Shown here one piece after another: positions 56,562-64,000 of a stretch of DNA of 64,000 nucleotides. Under the pieces are notes generated by a model that searched no databases, was not told where the DNA came from, and saw only the letters and a program-made list of their open reading frames with translations. The position numbers and the translations under genes are program-made. Source of the DNA: Eutreptiella sp. 'Long Island Sound 2002' (Eukaryota > Euglenozoa > Euglenophyceae > Eutreptiales > Eutreptiaceae); the NCBI GenBank assembly GCA_964036045.1, contig OZ038388.1, forward strand, positions 31,083,759 to 31,147,758. Direction: 5' to 3'. Each line of letters opens with the position of its first letter. Position 1 is the first letter of the stretch.

Positions 56562-58752
56562 GAACAAGCGGGGGAAAGATGCACGAGGTGGGGTCGCACG
56601 GATGCTCAGATGAGAACGGGGAGGACCAGGAGCACAAAGGCAAAAAGACCATTCAAACGCGGAGAAGGAGAAATTCATGAAAACACGGGAGCAACGGCGC
56701 CAGCGCCGGCCGCTAGGCTCCGTTTTTGTGGGCCAAGCCCCACAAAAACGAAGCCTAGCGGGTGCTGCCTCTTGCCTCTTGCACAATATGGCTGCCCCGT
56801 TGGCAGAAAAGGTTTGCCAGATGGGCAGCAAGTATACATGCCAAATATGGCGAAAAAAATGGCAAAAAACTGCCTAAAAACGCACAAAATTCACCGTAAA
56901 TCATCAAAAAGGCACCTGACTTGGCCAATTAGGTTGCTTTTCTGACGTTTTGGCCCGAGCCGGTCATTTTAAGGGGCTACAACATGATGTAACTTCGTAA
57001 CCAAGAGCCAATACGGAATTCAGCCCCAAATTTTCGGAGACTGCCCGAAAAGCTGCTTAAAACAGTCCTAATTCACCGAAACGAACATCATCGGCCAAAA
57101 AGAAGAAAAGTCCCATTCTTAGAATTCCATTGCGATCATTTTAAGGGGCTGCATTGCAGGGTTTTGAGAAGGGCTGTCTTCCAGGGGGGGGGGGTCGCGT
57201 AACGTAGTAGTTGGTCACTGCTTGTGGCGCGGGGTCAGGGGCCCCCAACACCCCGACCCCCACAGAAGCCAGCCCCCTGCGGGGGGGATTTGAACAAGCG
57301 GGGGGAAATTGCACGAGGTGGGGTCGCACGGGTGCTCAGATGAGAACGGGGAGGACAAGGAGCACAAAGGCAAAAAGACCATTCAAAGGCGGAGAAGGAG
57401 AAAACCATGAAAACACGGGAGCAACGGCGCCAGCGCCGGCCGCTAGGCTCCGTTTTTGTGGGCCAAGCCCCGCAAAAACGTAGCCTAGCGGGTGCTGCTT
57501 CGTGCCTCTTGCACAATATGGTTGCACCATTGGCAAAAAAGGCTTGCCAGATGGGCAGCAAGTAAACATGCCAAATATGGCGAAAAAAATGGCAGAAAAC
57601 TGCCACAAAACGCACAAAATTGACCGTAAATCATCGAAACGGCACCAGATTTGGCCAATGAGGTTGCTTTTCTGGCGTTTTGGCCCGAGCCGGTCATTTT
57701 AAGGGGCTACAACATGATGTAACTTCGCAAGTAAGAGGCAATACGGAATTCAGCCCCAAACTTTCGGAGACTGCCCGAAAAACTGCTTAAAACGGTCCTA
57801 ATTCACCAAAACGACCATCGTCGGCCAAAAAAAAGAAAAGTCGCATTCTTAGAATTCCATTGCGATCATTTTAAGGGGCTGCATTGCAGGGTTTTGAGAA
57901 GGGCTGTCTTCCAGGGGGGGGGGGTCGCGTAACGTAGTAGTTGGTCACTGCTTCTGGCGCGGGGTCAGGGGCCCCCAACACCCCGACCCCCACAGAAGCC
58001 AGCCCCCTGCGGGGGGGATTTGAACAAGCGGGGGAAAGATGCACGAGGTGGGGTCGCACGGATGCTCAGATGAGAACGGGGAGGACCAGGAGCACAAAGG
58101 CAAAAAGACCATTCAAAGGCGGAGAAGGAGAAAACCATGAAAACACGGGAGCAACGGCGCCAGCGCCGGCCGCTAGGCTCCGTTTTTGTGGGCCAAGCCC
58201 CACAAAAACGTAGCCTAGCGGGTGCTGCCTCTTGCCTCTTGCACAATATGGTTGCCCCGTTAGCAGAAAAGGTTTGCCAGATGGGCAGCAAGTATACATG
58301 CCAAATATGGCGAAAAAAATGGCAAAAAACTGCCAAAAAACGCGTAAAATTGACCGTAAATCATCAAAAAGGTACCTGACTTGGCCAATTAGGTTGCTTT
58401 TCCGACGTTTTGGCCCGAGCCGGTCATTTTAAGGGGCTACAACATGATGTAACTTCGCAAGCAAGAGCCAATACGGAATTCAGCCCCAAATTTTCGGAGA
58501 CTGCCCGAAAAACTGCTTAAAACAGTCCTAATTCACCAAAACGACCATCATCGGCCAAAAAGAAGAAAAGTCGCGTTCTTAGAATTCCATTGCGATCATT
58601 TTAAGGGGCTGCATTGCAGGGTTTTGAGAAGGGCCGTCTTCCAGGGGGGGGGGGTCGCGTAACGTAGTAGTTGGTCACTGCTTCTGGCGCGGGGTCAGGG
58701 GCCCCTCACACCCCGACCCCCACAGAAGCCAGCCCCCCTGCGGGGGGGATTT
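56562..58752. repeat. Three 730-bp tandem repeat units
   Basis: Units start at GAACAAGCGGGG, 56562, 57292 and 58022 (spacing 730, 730, 731). Copies differ by a few percent by eye. Each carries a 22-bp-stem hairpin, the phrase TTTTAAGGGGCTACAACATG, AAAACGACCATCRTCGGCC (diverged in the first), GATCATTTTAAGGGGCTGCA, and ends in a G-run. Frames within are not gene-like. Confidence 0.9.
56711..56760. repeat. 22-bp-stem hairpin, repeated in each 730-bp unit
   Basis: Arms 56711-56732 and 56739-56760 (CGCTAGGCTCCGTTTTTGTG and its complement, one mismatch), six-base loop. Copies are at 57441-57490 and 58171-58220, where right-arm changes keep pairing largely intact, one via a G-U pair. Confidence 0.8.
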
Positions 58753-59539
58753 GAACAAGGGGATGAAGGCGGTGGTCTAGAGGGTGGGCAATCTGCATGG
58801 GGGGGGGTTGTTTTTGGAGGTGATGCATACCACGGACAGCCCTTTGTTTCCTTGTACATTTGGGGGAAATATTTTCACAGCAATGTTCGGGATATGTTGT
58901 TGAGCCTAACATTAGGGCCAAAGATGGTGAGAGCAATGTAATGGCCACCTTGTGGCAAGTGATGGCTGTATGGCAAACAAATAGGTGCCATAAATGTTGA
59001 AACCTTTGCGTAGCAAAATACTTGTGGGGCGCTTCCCACTCGATGCCCCTTTGGGTAAGCCACCGGGGGGGGGGGGGGGGTGCCTTTGCCTTTTGCCCGA
59101 AAAACAACGGTTGTTTGGTGCCGCAAAACAACACATATTGCCCGGCAAACATGTTGGCCCTCATAGTTTGCCCCTTTAAAAATGTTGGCAATCCATATGC
59201 ATGCATGTTGTTCACCGCATACCTGCACCAAAGGGCCAATTGGATAATTATTCCATTGAGAGTCAACAAATTGGAAAATTGGCACACAAATGTGGCATGC
59301 TCTTTCTCTTCCAACCAACGTTGCCCCACAACTTGTGCACCTTGCCGTTCAGCCGAACCCTTACCACCACGTACCCAACTTGACAACAAACAGCATGGCT
59401 TTTATCCACCTGTGGTAGCTACCGCACCCACCCCCCTCAAAGCATGCAGGCCCCCCCACCCCCCCCCCCCCAGTCACGCAATTTCCTGAGGTAAGTGAAT
59501 GGATACCTGAGTGGATGCGATGAGTGAGTGGATACTTGA

Positions 59540-59574
59540 GTGGATGCGATGGTGCCATGCACCATCGCATCCAC
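59540..59574. repeat. Perfect 16-bp inverted repeat
   Basis: GTGGATGCGATGGTGC, spacer CAT, then its exact complement. The same structure is at 62860-62894 in unit 2. It is preceded by direct repeats of GTGGATGCGATG and followed by a C-run. Confidence 0.9.
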
Positions 59575-60209
59575 CCCCCCTCTCTTTTTGTGTTCCCCCT
59601 CCCGGCGAAGGCGGGGGGGGGGGGGGATTGGTGGACTAGTTAGTTTTCCCCTAGCTGGGGCAAAAGTTGCCGGAACGTGAACTACAACTAAACATGCCAT
59701 AAAAAGATGGTCCAATTGGCTAAAAATCTTCATGAGGTTATGCAAAGCAAAACCAGCAATGTGCACACCACTACTAAGCTTGGGGGTGCAAAACCAGTTT
59801 CTTCACCAACTGCCCGATGGGAACCAAAATCATGCACTTGATCTGTTTTACAGCGTTGTTTGTAGAAACAATGTTTCTGTGACATTGCACTTGCCATCAA
59901 AGTATTTGATCATTTCGCCCCTTTCACTAATTCCCTGCCATCCAACGTTGTTGTTTCTAAATGCAAATGTACAATGCTCCCCCTGTCACCAAATTTTACT
60001 GCTTTCTCTCATGAACATTGACAAAAAACCTTTTGTTTCGAAAAAAAACCACCTCTGCTTTCAGTGGAGCAAAAACAAAACACATCACACAACACACAAA
60101 TGACACACAGATGGCAAAATGGCAGACACAAATGACACAGAGATGGCAAAATGGCAGACACAAATGACACAGACACATCAGAACGATCGCACTAGACAAA
60201 CACCTATGC

Positions 60210-61200
60210 ACTCGTAACTCACCCACAGTCACATTCGTAGCACAAACACACTCGGACTGACTCACAAGCACATTCCTAACACAAGCACGCTCGTGTCTCA
60301 CCCAGAGGCAAATTGGTAACACAACCACACTCGTAACTCACCCACAGGAACATTCGTAGCACCAACACACTCGTCACTCACCCACAGGCACATTCGTAGC
60401 ACCAATACACTCGTAACTCGCCCACAGGCACAATCGTAACACAGGCACACTCGTAACTCACCCACAGGCACATTCGTAACACAAGCACGCTCGTAACTCA
60501 CCCAGAGAAACATTGGTAACACAAGCGCGCTCGTAACTCACCCACAGGCACCATCGTAACACAAACACACTCGGAACTCACCCACAGGCACATTCGTAAC
60601 ACAAGCACACGCGTAACTCACCCACAGGCACACTCGTAACACAAGCACGCTCGTAACTCACCCACAGGCACCATCGTAACACAAACACACTCGGAACTCA
60701 CCCACAAGCACATTCGTGACACAAGCACACGCGTAACTCACCCACAGGCACACTCGTAACGCCCACACACTCGTAACTCACCCACAGGCACATTCGTGAC
60801 ACAAGCACACGCGTAACTCACCTACAGGCACATTCGTAACACAAGCACACTCGTAACTCACCCACAGGCACAATCGTAACGCCCACACACTCGTAACTCA
60901 CCCACAGGCACAATCGTAACGCCCACACACTCGTAACTCACCCACAGGCACAATCGTGGCACCCACACACTCGTAACTCACCCACAGGCAGATTCGTAAC
61001 ACCATCACACTCGTAACTCACCCACAAGCACAATCGTGGCACCCACACACTCGTAACTCACCCACAGGCAGATTCGTAACACCATCACACTCGTAACTCA
61101 CCCACCAGCACATCCGCAACACAAGCACACTCGTAACTCACCTACAAGCACATTCGTAACACACACACACAAACACACACACACTCTCGTAACTCACCCT
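60210..61200. repeat. 40-bp minisatellite, about 25 units
   Basis: Unit ACTCGTAACTCACCCACAGG plus CACATTCGTAACACAAGCAC, with an internal split at the two TCGTAAC motifs (23 + 17 bp). Variants GTAGCACC, GTGACAC and GTAACGCC occur in blocks. The unit is not a multiple of three, so minus-strand frames through it are incidental. It is preceded by 32-bp units (CAGATGGCAAAATGGCAGAC), two here and three in unit 2. Confidence 0.95.
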
Positions 61201-61711
61201 GAACCAGAACTCAATCTCCAACCTGAAACCTCAAACCTGAACCAGACACAGCATCACACACCCAGCGCGCGGCAAACACACTAACACTTTGCGCGGCGCG
61301 CTGACAGACACAAAGTGCCCTGACACACAGATCACACACACAGCGCGCTGACATACGAATGACACACACACACCGCGCCAACACACCAAAGACACACACC
61401 CAGCGCCAAATGAACTCCGGGCAACACACCAGTAGCCGTCGGCAGTGGTCAACAACGGGTGCGGCTCGTCTGCGACCTTCATGTCAGCGGCTGGAGTGGG
61501 CACGGCAAAGAGCAAACAGCAAACAGCCAACACGAAACGAAACACGAAGAGCAAAGCCACGACCGCAATGAAAACCACCAAATTTTTCTTTTTGACCGCA
61601 AATGACAATCACTCACCTTTTATTTTTGCCAACCAGAATTTATTGAAGTGCTGCGAGTTCGTGCCGCCGCCAAGAGCGCTGTCGCCAGTGCTAGAAATTA
61701 ATTAACCCTAA
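61201..61711. other. Unique stretch between minisatellite and module R
   Basis: CA/GCGC-rich start grading into AT-rich sequence; no gene supported. Confidence 0.5.
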
Positions 61712-62074
61712 GATTCGATTTTTTACGATTTCAGCCCTGAGATTCATACATTACATCAGTTTGAATATCCACTTTGGTCGCGCACCCTTAAATCCGATCC
61801 CTACACATACAGGAATTCTTGGATCTTTGCTTACAAACTACCAACTTCAAGGGCTCCTAACTATTTAAAACGACCATAGATGACAAAAACCAAGATGCAC
61901 GGCATGATCGCCACGTCGAGGCGGTCATTTTGAGGGGTAAGTGTGTAGGGGTGATAGAACCGGAATTTTGACGTTAGGGGGTTCCCTATTATAGGGGGTT
62001 GGGCTGTGACTTGTGCGGAGGGGGCCCCTCCCCCTCTCCGCGCACGTGGCAAGGCGGGCCGGAGGGCCCAGATT
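61712..62074. repeat. Dispersed repeat module R, copy 2
   Basis: Matches 54466-54841 with small deletions near 61965-62000. Ends at the same GAACAAG boundary where unit 2 of the 3.3-kb duplication begins. Confidence 0.85.
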
Positions 62075-64000
62075 GAACAAGGGGATGAAGGCGGTGGTCT
62101 AGAGGGTGGTCAATCTGCATGGGGGGGGGTTGTTTTTGGAGGTGATGCATACCACGGACAGCCCTTTGTTTCCTTGTACGTTTGGGGGAAATATTTTCAG
62201 AGCAATGTTCGGGATATGTTGTTGAGCCTAACATTAGGGCCAAAGATGGTGAGAGCAATGTAATGGCCACCTTGTGGCAAGTGATGGCTGTATGGCAAAC
62301 AAATAGGTGCCATAAATGTTGAAACCTTTGCGTAGCAAAATACTTGTGGCGCGCTTCCCACTCGATGCCCCTTTGGGTAAGCCACCCTAGGGGGGGGGGG
62401 GGGGTGCCTTTGCCTTTTGCCCGAAAAACAACGGTTGTTTGGTGCCGCAAAACAACACATATTGCCCGGCAAACATGTTGGCCCTCATTGTTTGCCCCTT
62501 TAAAAATGTTGGCAATCCATATGCATGCATGTTGTTCACCGCATACCTGCACCAAAAGGCCAATTGGATAATTATTCCATTGAGAGTCAACAAATTGGAA
62601 AATTGGCACACAAATGTGGCATGCTCTTTCTCTTCCAACCAACGTTGCCCCACAACTTATGCACCTTGCCGTTCAGCCGAACCCTTACCACCACGTACCC
62701 CACTTCACAACAAACAGCATGGCTTTTATCCACCTGTGGTAGCTACCGCACCCACCCCCATGCATGCAGCCCCCCCACCCCCCCCCCCCCCAGTCACGCA
62801 ATTTCCTGAGGTAAGTGAATGGATAACTGAGTGGATGCGATGAGTGAGTGGATACTTGAGTGGATGCGATGGTGCCATGCACCATCGCATCCACCCCCCC
62901 TCTCTTTTTGTGTTCCCCCTCCCGGCGAAGGCGGGGGGGGGGGGGATTGGTGGACTAGTTAGTTTTCCCCTAGCTGGGGCAAAAGTTGCCGGAACGTGAA
63001 GTACAACTAAACATGCCATAAAAAGATGGTCAAATTGGCTAAAAATCTTCATGAGGTTATGCAAAGCAAAACCAGCAATGTGCACACCACTACTAAGCTT
63101 GGGGGTGCAAAACCAGTTTCTTCACCAACTGCCCGATGGGAACCAAAATCATGCACTTGATTTGTTTTACAGCGTTGTTTGTAGAAACAATGTTTCTGTG
63201 ACATTGCACTTGCCATCAAAGTATTTGATCATTTTGCCCCTTTCACTTATTCCCTGCCATCCAACGTTGTTGTTTCTAAATGCAAATGTACAATGCTCCC
63301 CCTGTCACCCAATTTTACTGCTTTCTCTCATGAACATTGACAAAAAGCCTTTTGTTTCGAAAAAAAACCACCTCTGCTTTCAGTGGAGCAAAAACAAAAC
63401 ACATCACACAACACACAAATGACACACAGATGGCAAAAGGCAGACACACAAATGACACAGAGATGGCAAAATGGCAGACACACAAATGATACACAGATGG
63501 CAAAATGGCAGACACAAATGACACAGACACATCAGAACGATCGCACTAGACAAACACCTATGCACTCGTAACTCACCCACAGTCACATTCGTAGCACAAA
63601 CACACTCGGACTGACTCACAAGCACATTCCTAACACAAGCACGCTCGTGTCTCACCCAGAGGCAAATTGGTAACACAACCACACTCGTAACTCACCCACA
63701 GGAACATTCGTAGCACCAACACACTCGTCACTCACCCACAGGCACATTCGTAGCACCAATACACTCGTAACTCGCCCACAGGCACAATCGTAACACAGGC
63801 ACACTCGTAACTCACCCACAGGCACATTCGTAACACAAGCACGCTCGTAACTCACCCAGAGGCACAATGGTAACACAAGCGCGCTCGTAACTCACCCACA
63901 GGCACCATCGTAACACAAACACACTCGGAACTCACCCACAGGCACATTCGTAACACAAGCACACTCGTAACTCACCCACAGGCACATTCGTAACACAAGC
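62075..64000. repeat. 3.3-kb tandem duplication, unit 2 (cut by window end)
   Basis: Near-identical to 58753 onward. Minisatellite restarts at about 63563 and continues to the window end. Confidence 0.9.

Larger units (their letters stand above)
58753..62074. repeat. 3.3-kb tandem duplication, unit 1
   Basis: Unit 2 starts at 62075 (offset 3322) and runs off the window. Order: about 1.3 kb with G/C runs and a perfect palindrome, short tandem 32-bp units, a 40-bp minisatellite, 500 bp unique, then module R. Identity to unit 2 is very high. Confidence 0.9.

Noticed and set aside
57141-58336. Pro/Arg-rich frames in the 730-bp units
   Set aside because: Low-complexity translation of G/C runs on both strands.
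60298-60522. Cys/Val-rich minus-strand frame through the minisatellite (also 63652-63876)
   Set aside because: Unit length is not a multiple of three, so the frame rotates through the units; incidental.
60210-61200. Possible CRISPR array
   Set aside because: Head-to-tail 40-bp units with no unique spacers; clearly a minisatellite in a eukaryotic context.

Overview
This is eukaryotic DNA with no sign of bacterial organisation. Genes are split by GT-AG introns, and two introns appear to start with GA. The coding exons sit among LTR retrotransposons, tandem duplications and minisatellites. GA-AG introns, homologous tandem exons and heavy repeat load fit a dinoflagellate best (Suessiales/Symbiodiniaceae-like). 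That assignment is an inference, held at moderate confidence.

Layout. (1) 1-39.3 kb is a nest of Ty3/gypsy-type LTR retrotransposons. Three belong to one GC-rich family: A (minus, 1-9107), B (plus, 9108-17821) and C (minus, 26042-35811). Element D (plus, 17822-26041) belongs to a second family and E (minus, 35812-about 39300) to a third. A's 5' end lies inside B's leader, D's start interrupts B's integrase, C is cut in its RT region and fused to the end of D's chromodomain, and C's 5' end lies inside E's pol. (2) 40.1-51.3 kb holds one multi-exon host gene: two N-terminal exons, an array of at least 15 short phase-0 exons encoding Ala/Glu/Lys/Gln-rich helical repeats, then a SET-domain exon and one more exon. 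A 3.4-kb LTR element without RT (F, 44160-47555) is inserted in one array exon. (3) 52.9-53.5 kb carries a dUTPase-like gene on the minus strand with altered catalytic motifs and a basic tail. (4) 54.4-64 kb is repeat-dominated: a dispersed module, three 730-bp tandem units each with a 22-bp hairpin, and a 3.3-kb tandem duplication containing a 40-bp minisatellite.

Main observation. All three retrotransposon families share one unusual coding plan. ORF1 (coiled-coil/low-complexity), ORF2 (capsid plus zinc knuckle) and Pol (protease, Dam-methyltransferase-like domain, RT, RNase H, integrase) lie in the same reading frame and are separated only by single in-frame stop codons (UAA/UAG in A and C, UGA/UAG in D, UGA/UGA in E). 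By hand-folding, each of these stops falls inside a hairpin. The strongest are the 13-bp stem around the A/B/C Gag-Pol UAG, the 11-bp stem around the D UAG, and the 9-bp stem that places the E UGA in a four-base loop. This suggests structured, programmed stop-codon readthrough used twice per element. The three families also share the methyltransferase-like domain between protease and RT.
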